From Anaerolineae bacterium (GTDB taxonomy: Bacteria; Chloroflexota; Anaerolineae; Aggregatilineales; Phototrophicaceae): a stretch of 64,000 nucleotides of DNA. The stretch covers positions 248,001-312,000 of the forward strand of contig JADLAY010000034.1 in NCBI GenBank assembly GCA_020849765.1, in the 5' to 3' direction. The position numbers were made by a program, and so were the translations under genes. Positions 52,820 through 61,635 of the stretch are shown in pieces. Each line of letters begins with the position of its first letter. Within the stretch, counting starts at the first letter, position 1. Under the pieces are notes generated by a model. The model saw only the letters and a list, made by a program, of their open reading frames with translations. It had not been told where the DNA came from and did no database searches.

Positions 52820-53152
52820 CTAACGATATTCCTCTCGCGGGGGTGAAAAGATGTCGATCAGCAGTGTATCCACCAGGGCATGCGCACTATGCAGCACGCC
52901 ACCCGGTATCTGGTACGTATCGCCCGGCTGGCAGATCCGCGTCTGCCCATTGACCGTGAATTCAAGCTTGCCGTAAATGACATACCCAGCCTGTTCGTGC
53001 GGATGCTGATGCTGGGGTACCACCGCATCGCGTTCCAGAAAAAACTCGCAGACCATGATCGAGTCCGTCGTCGCCATCGTCCGCCGGTAAACACCTTTGA
53101 GCTGCTCAATTTGAGCGGCGTCTGCCGGTGTGACGAAGTATGAATCTTGCAT
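52820..53152 (-). CDS. Cupin-domain protein
   Basis: This is a 110-residue single cupin. The metal-binding motif 1 reads VPQHQHPHEQAGYVIYGKLEF (His-x-His-x3-Glu pattern, H-Q-H-P-H-E-Q) and motif 2 PGDTYQIPGGVLHSAHAL with the distal His. Such small cupins act as sugar isomerases, dioxygenases or sensors; no specific reaction is clear. A longer form with 25 more residues starting at 53227 is open. However, a predicted -10 element lies right before that ATG, so a transcript would begin inside it; the shorter start is therefore used. Confidence 0.78.
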   Translation of the reverse strand: MQDSYFVTPADAAQIEQLKGVYRRTMATTDSIMVCEFFLERDAVVPQHQHPHEQAGYVIYGKLEFTVNGQTRICQPGDTYQIPGGVLHSAHALVDTLLIDIFSPPREEYR

Positions 53153-53263
53153 AAATGAGCGCCCAACCTTCCGCAACTCTTTGTAAGGTTCAGGTTTTAG
53201 CCTAATGAAACGTACTCCAGGTAGCATATTGTATACGATTATGGGGTCGCCTTCACCATTGGG

Positions 53264-53292
53264 TTGACAACGTCAGTCAACCTAAGTCTAAT
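53264..53292 (+). promoter_or_regulatory. Predicted strong promoter of the GH13 gene
   Basis: TTGACA (53264-53269) and TCTAAT (53287-53292) are spaced by 17 bases. The predicted start is near 53299, only about five bases before the ATG of a 27-codon leader frame and about 70 before the GH13 start. Confidence 0.7.
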
Positions 53293-53303
53293 TTCTCTTT
53301 CGC

Positions 53304-53387
53304 ATGGCGACCTACTTAATCTACATCGACATCGTTGCCGACTTCGAACCGTCTGAGGTCATGCTTCATGAGCTACTGGCGAAGTAA
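53304..53387 (+). CDS. Candidate 27-residue leader peptide overlapping the GH13 start
   Basis: The ATG at 53304 opens a 27-codon frame (begins MATYLIYIDIV, ends LHELLAK) that stops 20 bases inside the GH13 gene in another frame. Given the predicted transcript start near 53299, it would be translated almost leaderless, and ribosomes finishing it could re-initiate at the GH13 ATG. No ribosome-binding site is seen. It may be chance; there is no homology evidence. Confidence 0.3.
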   Translation: MATYLIYIDIVADFEPSEVMLHELLAK

Positions 53388-54906
53388 GTATTTCATCTAC
53401 CAGATCAACACCTGGGTATGGCTGAGTGAGCTGAGCAATCAGTATAAAACCACGATTACTCTGGACAACGTCCCGGACGAGGTGATTGACGCCATCGCCA
53501 AGCCAGGCATCGACATGGTCTGGCTCATGGGTGTCTGGCAGCGTGGCGAACTCGTGCGCGCCAATGCCTTGAAGTACAAACACGAATACCAGCCGGTGCT
53601 CCCCGACCTCAAGAACGAAGACATCATTGGCTCGGCCTACGCCATTGCGGCTTACAGCGTCGACGAACGACTTGGCGGGCGCGCGGGCATGGCCAGGCTG
53701 CGCGAGCGCTTCCGCGAACGGGGCGTGCGCTTGATGCTCGACTTCATCCCGAATCATGTCGGGATGGATCACGAATGGGCCACGCAGCCGGATTTCGTCA
53801 TTCAAGGGACGACCACCCAACGGCGCGACCGCCCGGACGTCTTCTTCAAATCCAGGCGCTACGACGGTAAAAACTGGATCATCGCCCATGGCCGCGATCC
53901 TTACTTCCCCGGCTGGTCGGATACCGTACAAATCAACGCCTTCAACCCGAAGGTGCGCCAGGCAGTCGTCAATACGCTGCTGGATATCGCCAGCCAGTGC
54001 GACGGCGTCCGCTGCGACATGGCGATGCTGGCCATGAACGATATCTTCGGCAATACGTGGGGCGATTGTGACATCGGCGAGCGCCCGCTCCAGGATTACT
54101 GGGAAGAGATCATCCCACAGGTACGCGCGCATCACCCGGCGTTCATGTTCATCGCCGAGGTCTACTGGAATAAAGAGTTCGACATCCTCCAGCAAGGTTT
54201 CGATTACGCCTACGACAAGACCCTCTACGACCGGATCGTTCGAGGCGACATCGAGCAGATCCGGCTGCATCTGCTGGCGGATATCCGCTACCAGAAGCGC
54301 CTGATCCGCTTCATTGAGAATCACGACGAGCCGCGCGCCTTTTCCGCCCTTGGCCCGCAGAAGAGCATCCCGGCAGCCACCTTGATCTGTACGCTGCCCG
54401 GTGCGGTGCTGCTGCATGAGGGCCAGTTCATGGGCCGCAAGGTCAAGCTGCCCGTGCAGATCCGGCGACAGCCGGAAGAAGATCTGCATCCGGAGCTGGA
54501 GAAGTATTACGAACGGCTGCTCTGGGAGACGCTGGATGCAACCTACGAAAACGGTCAGTTCTACTTGTTCCAGGTCAATCCGACCGGGCCGGAAGATCAC
54601 ACCTACAAGAACCTGATCGCCTATGGCTGGCGCGACATGAACACGCGGCGCTACCGCCTGATCGTCGTCAACCTGAGCGATTCGCATGCGTTCGGGCGGG
54701 TCAACCTGGGCTACTGGAGCGAGCTATCGCGCCAGCAGCGCTGGCGGCTGTACGACGTGACCGACGACGAGGAATACGTGCGCCACGGTGGCGACCTGAC
54801 CAACGAAGGCATCTTTATCTACCTGGAGCCTTACGAGTCGCACGTCTTCCGCTTCCAGCCGGATATCGAGCTGCAGCCGCTGCCCTCGCAGCCATCCAAG
54901 GCATGA
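53368..54906 (+). CDS. GH13-family alpha-glucan-active enzyme
   Basis: The 512-residue alpha-amylase-superfamily protein has a (beta/alpha)8 barrel with motif I LDFIPNHVG (125-132), motif II GVRCDMAM with nucleophile D217, motif III FIAEVYW with acid/base E264, and motif IV IENHDE with D320. All three catalytic acids are present. There is no signal peptide, so it acts in the cytosol, e.g. on maltodextrin or trehalose-like sugars. The start MSYWRSKYFIYQINTWVW was chosen with GAGG about nine bases upstream; an earlier start 11 codons upstream is possible. It overlaps the next gene by four bases. Confidence 0.9.
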   Translation: MSYWRSKYFIYQINTWVWLSELSNQYKTTITLDNVPDEVIDAIAKPGIDMVWLMGVWQRGELVRANALKYKHEYQPVLPDLKNEDIIGSAYAIAAYSVDERLGGRAGMARLRERFRERGVRLMLDFIPNHVGMDHEWATQPDFVIQGTTTQRRDRPDVFFKSRRYDGKNWIIAHGRDPYFPGWSDTVQINAFNPKVRQAVVNTLLDIASQCDGVRCDMAMLAMNDIFGNTWGDCDIGERPLQDYWEEIIPQVRAHHPAFMFIAEVYWNKEFDILQQGFDYAYDKTLYDRIVRGDIEQIRLHLLADIRYQKRLIRFIENHDEPRAFSALGPQKSIPAATLICTLPGAVLLHEGQFMGRKVKLPVQIRRQPEEDLHPELEKYYERLLWETLDATYENGQFYLFQVNPTGPEDHTYKNLIAYGWRDMNTRRYRLIVVNLSDSHAFGRVNLGYWSELSRQQRWRLYDVTDDEEYVRHGGDLTNEGIFIYLEPYESHVFRFQPDIELQPLPSQPSKA

Positions 54907-55340
54907 ACGATTCGCCGCCTCAAGCCGCAGGTCGCTCATTTCGTTGGCTCTCACTGGCCTGGGGTGCGGCCATCCTGTTCTGGCTGAGCATGGAAGATAA
55001 CAACGCCATCCCCGTCGCCATCCTGGCGACCGGCGCATCAGGCCTGGCGACGACCGCGCAAACTCTGCGCTGGCTGCAAACCTACCCGCTCCAACGGCAT
55101 TATCGTCTGCCCGGCGCCGTGCTCTTCGGCGCCATCTCCGGCGCGGGAGCGGCCATCGCGACTGCCCTGCTGATGCTGCTGAAGACCGGGCTGCATTCGC
55201 ACGTCGCCCCGGATTACACCTTCGCGCAGATGATCGGCATGATCGAGCGCATCCCGCTGTGGGCGCTGGCCGGGGCCTTTGCCGCGTTCGGCGTCGCGCT
55301 GGTGCTCGATCGACGGGCACAGGCCACCGCCGAGTCGTAG
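54903..55340 (+). CDS. Small membrane protein of unknown function
   Basis: The 145-residue protein has three or four hydrophobic helices (about 17-32, 38-55, 67-90 and 115-138) and a polar N-terminus. It overlaps the GH13 stop by the ATGA junction, so it is translationally coupled to it. No family was recognised; the coupling suggests a link to the glucan enzyme, but no role can be proposed. Confidence 0.75.
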   Translation: MNDSPPQAAGRSFRWLSLAWGAAILFWLSMEDNNAIPVAILATGASGLATTAQTLRWLQTYPLQRHYRLPGAVLFGAISGAGAAIATALLMLLKTGLHSHVAPDYTFAQMIGMIERIPLWALAGAFAAFGVALVLDRRAQATAES

Positions 55341-55413
55341 ACTGGCGCACTGGGCACCCGGCGTTACACTTTGTTCGCAAAAATGCTCAACAAAAGAAGA
55401 GGTAAAGATCGCC

Positions 55414-57048
55414 ATGGCTTACGTACACGGCGGCGAACTGGTGGCGCGCGCGCTGGCGGCGCAGGGTGTCAACACGATTTACACGCTCTGCGGCGGCCAC
55501 GTCGCGCCGATTTATGATGGTTGTTTGAATCAGAATATCCAGGTGATCGACTTCCGCCACGAGCAAGCCGCCGCTCATGCTGCGGATGCGCACGCGCGCC
55601 TCACGCGCAATATCGGCGTGGCCGTAGTGACGGCTGGCCCCGGCGTGACCGATGCCGTCACCGGCGTCGCCAACGCCTATCAGGCGCGCAGCCCGATGAT
55701 CCTGATCGGCGGCGGCGCGCCGCTCAAGACGAAAGGCATGGGCGCGCTGCAAGAAATGCCGCAAACACCCATGTTCGAAACCTTCACCAAAGCCAGCTTT
55801 ACCATCGAAGACACGGCGCGCATTCCCGAACTCATGCACCAGGCTTTCGAGACGTCCCTGACCGGTCGGCCCGGCCCGGTCTTCATCGAACTGCCCTTCG
55901 ACGTGCTGTTCAACGCCGCCGAAGCTGCGGATGATCTGGCGCGCGTCGACGTCACGCCGCTGGAGCCGCTCCCTGGCGACGTGGCGCGCATGTTCGAGCT
56001 GCTGCGTCAGGCGCAGAAGCCGCTCTTGATCGCCGGGACGCAGGTCTACTGGGATGACGCCAGCGCAGCGCTGCGCGAACTGGTCGAACAGACCGGGATG
56101 CCCGTCTTCACCAATGGCGCCGGGCGCGGCACCCTGCCGATGACGCATCCCAACTGTTTCAAGGATGCACGGGGTGCCGCACTTAAACAAGCCGACGTCG
56201 TCATCCTGCTCGGCACACCGCTCGATTTCCGGCTCAAGTACGGCCAGGAAGGTTGGAACCCGGACAGCAAGATCATCCAGATCGAGAACGATCCCGCCGA
56301 ACTCAACCACAACCGGACGGCCGACGTCGCCTTGTGCGCCGACGCACGGCTGGTGTTGGAAGCGCTGGCGGAAGGCTTGCAAGGCATCCGTTACGATCCG
56401 TGGCTGGCCGAGGTGCGCGCGCTGGAGACGGAAAAACGCGCGCGGATGCAGGACTGGATGGCGCTGGACGACGTGCCGGTCAATCACTTCCGCTTCGGCG
56501 CGGAGATCAACGCCATCATCGACGAAAACACGCTGATCGTCGGCGACGGCGGCGACATCGTCAGTGCCTGCGCCAAGGTCATCGATCTCACGCAGCCTGG
56601 CCAGTGGCTCGACCCCGGCCCGCTCGGCTGCCTCGGCGTCGGCATCCCGTTTGCCATCGCTGCCAAGCAGCAGTTCCCGCACAAGAAAGTGCTCGTCATC
56701 AACGGCGACGGCGCCTTCGGCCTGAACGGCTTCGAGTTCGACACGGCCATCCGCTTTGGACTCCCGATCGTCAGCATCGTCGGCAACGACGCCGCCTGGG
56801 GCCAGATTCGCGGGCCGCAGATCACGATGATGGGCGAAGAGCGCGCCGTCGCGACCGCCCTGGCGCCGTCGCGCTACGATCGCATCGTCGAAGCAATGGG
56901 CGGTATGGGCATCCATGTCGAGCAGCCGGACGAGATCGCTCAGGCGCTGCGGACGGCCTTCGCCAGTGGCAAGCCGACCTGCATCAACGTGCCGCTCGAC
57001 CCGCGCGGTATGGCGAAGACTGGCGCCAGCACGCCCTACATCGTCTGA
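55414..57048 (+). CDS. Thiamine-diphosphate-dependent enzyme (acetolactate synthase/oxalyl-CoA decarboxylase-like)
   Basis: The 544-residue protein has the three-domain layout of ThDP enzymes. The PYR domain has the cofactor-activating Glu50 in DFRHEQAAAHAAD. A middle domain carries QKPLLIAGTQ. The PP domain has GDG (431-433) in VINGDGAFGLNGFEF and Asn458 (IVGND), together forming the GDG-x24-N Mg-ThDP motif. The sequence around GDGAFGLNGFEFDTA resembles 2-hydroxyacyl-CoA lyase and oxalyl-CoA decarboxylase, but CoA contacts cannot be judged. The start is the ATG with AGAGG about 11 bases upstream; the frame is open further upstream over the preceding gene. Its stop nearly touches the convergent lipoprotein gene. 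Confidence 0.88.
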   Translation: MAYVHGGELVARALAAQGVNTIYTLCGGHVAPIYDGCLNQNIQVIDFRHEQAAAHAADAHARLTRNIGVAVVTAGPGVTDAVTGVANAYQARSPMILIGGGAPLKTKGMGALQEMPQTPMFETFTKASFTIEDTARIPELMHQAFETSLTGRPGPVFIELPFDVLFNAAEAADDLARVDVTPLEPLPGDVARMFELLRQAQKPLLIAGTQVYWDDASAALRELVEQTGMPVFTNGAGRGTLPMTHPNCFKDARGAALKQADVVILLGTPLDFRLKYGQEGWNPDSKIIQIENDPAELNHNRTADVALCADARLVLEALAEGLQGIRYDPWLAEVRALETEKRARMQDWMALDDVPVNHFRFGAEINAIIDENTLIVGDGGDIVSACAKVIDLTQPGQWLDPGPLGCLGVGIPFAIAAKQQFPHKKVLVINGDGAFGLNGFEFDTAIRFGLPIVSIVGNDAAWGQIRGPQITMMGEERAVATALAPSRYDRIVEAMGGMGIHVEQPDEIAQALRTAFASGKPTCINVPLDPRGMAKTGASTPYIV

Positions 57049-57049
57049 A

Positions 57050-58918
57050 TCAGTCGAACGTCAGCCGCTCGACCCGCGCAATGAACGCGCCGCCGGTCTC
57101 GTCGTAGCTGCTCACGCGTAATTGATAGACACCGGCGGTCGGCAGATCGAGATCGAACTGTGGATTGAGATCGCCACCGCTGTCGTCGACTTCGATCAAG
57201 ACGGTGCCATCAGGAGCGACCACTGCCGCGCGTGGATCGAACTGAGTCGCACCGGCGGCCATCACCGTGATACGGACGCGCTGCCCGACCTGCCCCAGGA
57301 AGGCGTACTCCTCGATGACACCGGGCATCAGTTCGTCGTCGATACTCATCAACGGCATGATCGTGGGCGGTGGTGTCGGCGTCGGCGCGGTCGTCAGATA
57401 GCGCCAGGTCAGGCTGTAGCTGCCCGCACTGCTGGCATTCGCGCCCGTCACCCGCAGGAGATACGTGCCCGTATTTGGAATGGTGGCCTGCTGGATGACC
57501 GGGTTTTGCGTCCCGCTGTCGTCGTAGGCGATGCGGACGCCGTCGAGCGTCGCCAGTTCCAATGCCGGGTCGAAGCCGCCGCTTTCGGCGATCACCGCTG
57601 CGGTGATCACGTCACCCGCATTGAGCGCTGCGTACCAGACATCGCGCACGCCCGGCTCAGGCAAGGTTGCCTGTGCAGGAACATCTGCCGCCGCGAACGT
57701 CTTCAGATTGTCGGTATACGATCCATCCAACCCGTAAGCGATGGTGAAAGCGCCGGTCGTCTCCCCCAGCCCCAGGACGAACACGCTGAAGATGCCATCG
57801 CGCGGCAGCAAGACCGCTGGTGCGAGCGCAATACCACTTCCGGCTGGGGCTTCCACGCGCTGGAGCAATGCGCCATCCGGATCGTAGATCTCGAAGGCGG
57901 GTCGCAGCGCGGCATCACCTGCGGCGTGGACGGCGACCGTCAGCACGTCATTGGTGTGGCCGTCGATGGTGAAGCGCCCATAGTCGCCAGAGCGTTCGAT
58001 CTGGCCGGATGATGGGCGATGATCGCGCAGAACACTGTCGTTCGAGACCGGCGCCGTGACGAGCGTATCCAGCGCTTGTGTCGGGATGGCAGTGGGCGGC
58101 GCGAACGTGTCCGCTTGCGCATCGAGGCGAAACTCCAACTGATAATCGCCACCGCTGGCATCCACCCGCATCTGCACGATGTAGGTGTCCGTCTGCGGCA
58201 GCGGCAGATGATCGAACAGCGGCGTATCGGCCCCGCCGCTTTCCTCGTCGCTTATCAGCAGGTTGCCCTGCGAGTCGAACAGCGCCAGCGCAGGATCAGT
58301 CCCGTCGCTCAGCGGCTGCAGGCGCAGGTACAGGTACTGGCCCGCCGTGGCTTCAAACGTCACAACCTGCGTCTCCCCGGCATGCTCGAAGCGCCCGACA
58401 AGGCTCTGACCGCTAGCCAGGCGTCCGAGAAAGGTGCCCAATGCCGCGTAGATCGGCGTTGCGGTGGGTGTGGTCGTGGCCGTAGGCGTGCTCGTGGCAG
58501 TGGCCGGGAGTGTGGGCGTCGGCGTCTCGGTCGCCGTCTCGAGCACCACGCTGGACAGCGCCAGCGTATAAAGCGCCGTGCCTGACGTGTCCTGGCGCGT
58601 CACTCTCGCCCGATAAGTGCCATCTGAAGGGATGAGCAGCATGATGCTGTTGCCTTCGGCGACGGTCTGTCCCTCAGCCGTGCTCAAGATCAGCGAAAGC
58701 GGCTCACGGGTGTCGAGCGTTAACTGAATCGCGTCGCTCGCCTGGGCAACGAACAGCCAGTCCTGCTCGGCATAACCCGGCTGCAGCGCGTCCGCCTGCG
58801 CGCCGCCATATTCAAGCAGACGATCCGGCGACACGGCGACTTGAGCGACGGGCATCTCGGTTGGGGAAGCACAGGCGACGAGCACGATCAGAGCGAAAAC
58901 GAGGGCGATTAGGCGCAT
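57050..58918 (-). CDS. Lipoprotein with five PPC-like beta repeats
   Basis: The 622-residue surface lipoprotein has a signal MRLIALVFALIVLVAC with lipobox LVAC and a GGGAG seven bases before the ATG. Five segments of about 90-100 residues each match the bacterial pre-peptidase C-terminal (PPC) domain pattern (e.g. DPALALFDSQGNLLISDEESGG, FDPALELATLDGVRIAYDDSG and FDPRAAVVAPDGTVLIEVDDSG, each followed by a GTYxLRV-like strand). Pro/Thr-rich linkers separate some of them. There is no catalytic domain. It likely presents a binding surface on the cell exterior; the ligand is unknown. Confidence 0.87.
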   Translation of the reverse strand: MRLIALVFALIVLVACASPTEMPVAQVAVSPDRLLEYGGAQADALQPGYAEQDWLFVAQASDAIQLTLDTREPLSLILSTAEGQTVAEGNSIMLLIPSDGTYRARVTRQDTSGTALYTLALSSVVLETATETPTPTLPATATSTPTATTTPTATPIYAALGTFLGRLASGQSLVGRFEHAGETQVVTFEATAGQYLYLRLQPLSDGTDPALALFDSQGNLLISDEESGGADTPLFDHLPLPQTDTYIVQMRVDASGGDYQLEFRLDAQADTFAPPTAIPTQALDTLVTAPVSNDSVLRDHRPSSGQIERSGDYGRFTIDGHTNDVLTVAVHAAGDAALRPAFEIYDPDGALLQRVEAPAGSGIALAPAVLLPRDGIFSVFVLGLGETTGAFTIAYGLDGSYTDNLKTFAAADVPAQATLPEPGVRDVWYAALNAGDVITAAVIAESGGFDPALELATLDGVRIAYDDSGTQNPVIQQATIPNTGTYLLRVTGANASSAGSYSLTWRYLTTAPTPTPPPTIMPLMSIDDELMPGVIEEYAFLGQVGQRVRITVMAAGATQFDPRAAVVAPDGTVLIEVDDSGGDLNPQFDLDLPTAGVYQLRVSSYDETGGAFIARVERLTFD

Positions 58919-59112
58919 GGGGCGCTCCCTGTCGTGGGGCATGGATGAATGTGCGTCTGTTTATACCAGAATCCGGGCCGGGCGGGCTATTGATTTTACG
59001 CTGCCACATCGATCAACTGGCGACGAAATCCAACCATATAGATTGCTGAATGACGCCGGATTGACTGGTACAATAGCCCGCAGCCACCGACAGCATACAG
59101 GTAGTGATCTGA

Positions 59113-59667
59113 ATGGGCATGATCCCCGATTTCATCCGCGAATCGACCGATATCGCCGGCGTTTACATCGTCTCCATCCGCAGTTTCAGCGATGATCGGG
59201 GTCGATTCATGGAGACCTTCCGGCGCGAATGGTTCCCGGATATTGATTGGTCGCAAATACAGGGCAACCGTTCCGAGAGCAAAGCCGGAGTCCTGCGCGG
59301 GCTTCACTTTCATCGCCATCAGATCGACTACTGGTATGTCACGAGCGGGCGTATCCGCGTCGGCATGGTCGATCTGCGCCATTCTTCACGCACCTACATG
59401 GCGAGCAGCGTGCTGGAGATCGGCGAGGACAACAACGTCGGCATCTTCATCCCGATTGGAGTCGCGCACGGCTTCTACGCCCTGACGGATGCCACGCTGA
59501 CCTATCTCGTCAACCAGTATTACGATGGCAGTGATGAATTGGGTGTCGCCTGGAATGACTCCGATCTGGGGCTCGATTGGGGGTGTGCGCAGCCGCCGCT
59601 GCTCTCGCCGCGCGACGAGGACAACCCACGCCTGCGCGACATCGCCGCCGACCTGCTGCCTGGCTAG
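59113..59667 (+). CDS. rfbC: dTDP-4-dehydrorhamnose 3,5-epimerase family protein
   Basis: The 184-residue cupin-fold epimerase has GVYIVSIRSFSDDRGRFMETF at the start, QGNRSESKAGVLRGLHFHR with the catalytic His base, YWYVTSGRIRVGMVDLR, and IPIGVAHGFYALTDATLTYL, all typical of RmlC (RfbC). It converts dTDP-4-keto-6-deoxyglucose on the way to dTDP-L-rhamnose for surface glycans. No other rhamnose gene is nearby, so a related sugar is possible. An extended -10 (TGGTACAAT) lies about 25 bases upstream. Its stop overlaps the convergent gene by four bases. Confidence 0.85.
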   Translation: MGMIPDFIRESTDIAGVYIVSIRSFSDDRGRFMETFRREWFPDIDWSQIQGNRSESKAGVLRGLHFHRHQIDYWYVTSGRIRVGMVDLRHSSRTYMASSVLEIGEDNNVGIFIPIGVAHGFYALTDATLTYLVNQYYDGSDELGVAWNDSDLGLDWGCAQPPLLSPRDEDNPRLRDIAADLLPG

Positions 59668-61454
59668 ACTTCGCGTTCGTCGTCCTGCAATCCGCCGAGG
59701 TAACCCGCCATCCACTTGAGCACGTCGACCGCGCTGTGCGGCGATTGCTCACCCTGGATGAGCTGGCGGTCGACCTCCTCTTCGCGCCGGATCAGATTTG
59801 GCTTGGTGCGCCGATCGCCCAGCAAGCCGATCAGTTCCGCCAGATCTTTGAAGTCACTGGCGAGCACCTGGAGTTCCTGCGGGGTCAGATTCTCATCCTG
59901 CGCCTCAAGCTCCGTCCGCGCGACGGCAAGGTCGAAGTTGATCGGGCGCTTGCCATCGGCGTCGAACGCATTCGAAAGCGCTTCGAGCGTGCTGAAGGTC
60001 AGATGTACCTCATCCGCAAACTGCTTGAGCGTCCGCTTGCCCAACATGCGGCGAAAGGCCAGGATGGTCTGGACGACGGCGCGCGGCTCATCTGTCAGGC
60101 GTTTGCCATCCAGCCCGCGCTCCAGCTTGTTCAGACGCGCGGTCGGCAGCGACCGGGTGAAGTTACGCCACCACGTTTGAACGACTTCTTTCGCGGGCGG
60201 ATGCCAGCTCGTCTGCTGGACGAGCTGCACGACACCCTCGATCAAGGCTTCGTCGTCGTCGCGCTTTTCGAGGACCGAGCACAGACGGCGGGCGGCAGCG
60301 CGCGTCGCCAGTTCATTCGAATGCTGCACGCCAAAGTCGAGCATATGCCAGAGCGCTTCTTCCGGCAGCACGACAGTCTGGTTCTGCTGCATCAGGCGCG
60401 CAAGCTGATCGACAATCGGCTGCGAGACCTCGTCCCAGCCCTGCTGCATCAACAGAGCAGCATACAAATCGGAAACGTCATCCTGCTGGAGCGTCCCCGC
60501 GGCCACCAGAGCCGTGATCAGCGCGGCGGTCTCAGCGGCGGCGCGATGCGCGCGATGCAGCGCGGCGGCGATGCGCGTCGACTTATCCGGCGCCGAGGCA
60601 AGCTGACCGGCGAAGCGATGAAACAGCGAGTCCCGCCCATCGCGCAGCGACAGCGCTAACAGCCGGTCGAATGCGGGCGTGCTCAACCAGCTCGCTCCGC
60701 TCTCGGCCAGCGCATTGATGGCCGTGTCCGGGCGATACTGCGAAGGCAAGCTCGCGCCTGCGCCACCGCCGTAGAAGTGCCAGAGCTGCTCGACCACCGC
60801 CGCAGTGATGGCCGTGGCGTTCTTGTGCCGAATGGCCTGGGCGACCGCGAGCAGGAAGGCATCCGAGCTGTGCTCGCTCAGCAGCCCCAGAAGATCGCCA
60901 TCCCCGGACTGAATCATCTCGCGGAAGTTTTCCGGCAGGGCTTCCAGTAGGGTCTCATCATCGAGAAGCAAGGCCAGGGCTGCCGGAGTACGTTTCAAGG
61001 CCAGCAAGATCAACCCGCGTGCCAGCGCCGGATCTTCGTGTGCGCGCGTCTGCGCCGCCAGGATACCGTGGTGCAAGATCTCGCCGAGATCGTAATTGAC
61101 AGGTTCTCTGGCGATCAGGATGAGCCAGTTGAGGATTGTCTCCGGGTCGCCATCAGTGATGGCAACGTGCAGCGCTGCCAGGGCCGCCTGGCGCAGCCGG
61201 AACAACCAGCGCGGATCGGCCTTCGCGGCCAGCCGCCCGCGAACGAAGCGGTAGACGGCATCCGGTTGGTTATGCAGCGCTTCATCGAACAGGGGATTGA
61301 TGTGCTGCTCAAGCTCGGCATCCGCATCAATTGCCTGCGCCAGCGCAACGGCCGCTTCCTGCTCCCCATCGCTCACGGCGCGACTGAAAAGCTTTTCAGC
61401 AATGCCAAAACGCGCAGATTGCCCCTGGTCAATCTCAGCCAGAGCCGCAATCAA
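59664..61454 (-). CDS. Large helical protein of unknown function, start uncertain
   Basis: At least 596 residues, predicted mostly alpha-helical with Leu/Ala-rich repeats reminiscent of HEAT/ARM-type solenoids (e.g. AALAALHVAITDGDPETILNWL, RLLALSLRDGRDSLFHRF). The last 150 residues are more polar and may form a separate part (KRTLKQFADEVHLTFSTLEAL). The only usual start codon at the 5' end is a TTG at 61454 without a ribosome-binding site. The in-frame sequence upstream (to about 61590) still reads like protein (about 45 codons, including CPVGEYFPLHPSDPTLPSRE), so the true start may be a rare codon further upstream. No family was recognised. Confidence 0.75.
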   Translation of the reverse strand: MIAALAEIDQGQSARFGIAEKLFSRAVSDGEQEAAVALAQAIDADAELEQHINPLFDEALHNQPDAVYRFVRGRLAAKADPRWLFRLRQAALAALHVAITDGDPETILNWLILIAREPVNYDLGEILHHGILAAQTRAHEDPALARGLILLALKRTPAALALLLDDETLLEALPENFREMIQSGDGDLLGLLSEHSSDAFLLAVAQAIRHKNATAITAAVVEQLWHFYGGGAGASLPSQYRPDTAINALAESGASWLSTPAFDRLLALSLRDGRDSLFHRFAGQLASAPDKSTRIAAALHRAHRAAAETAALITALVAAGTLQQDDVSDLYAALLMQQGWDEVSQPIVDQLARLMQQNQTVVLPEEALWHMLDFGVQHSNELATRAAARRLCSVLEKRDDDEALIEGVVQLVQQTSWHPPAKEVVQTWWRNFTRSLPTARLNKLERGLDGKRLTDEPRAVVQTILAFRRMLGKRTLKQFADEVHLTFSTLEALSNAFDADGKRPINFDLAVARTELEAQDENLTPQELQVLASDFKDLAELIGLLGDRRTKPNLIRREEEVDRQLIQGEQSPHSAVDVLKWMAGYLGGLQDDEREV

Positions 61455-61635
61455 CTCGGAAGTTGACTGCTGTTTTTCTTGGGTTTTCTGTTGAGATTGC
61501 GACAGGGTCTCTCGTGACGGTAGAGTGGGATCAGATGGGTGCAGCGGAAAATACTCCCCAACCGGACAAACACCAGCCTTAATCTTACGTCAAACTTCGG
61601 TGACGATCAAAGATTCAGCCGTTATTTAACAATTT

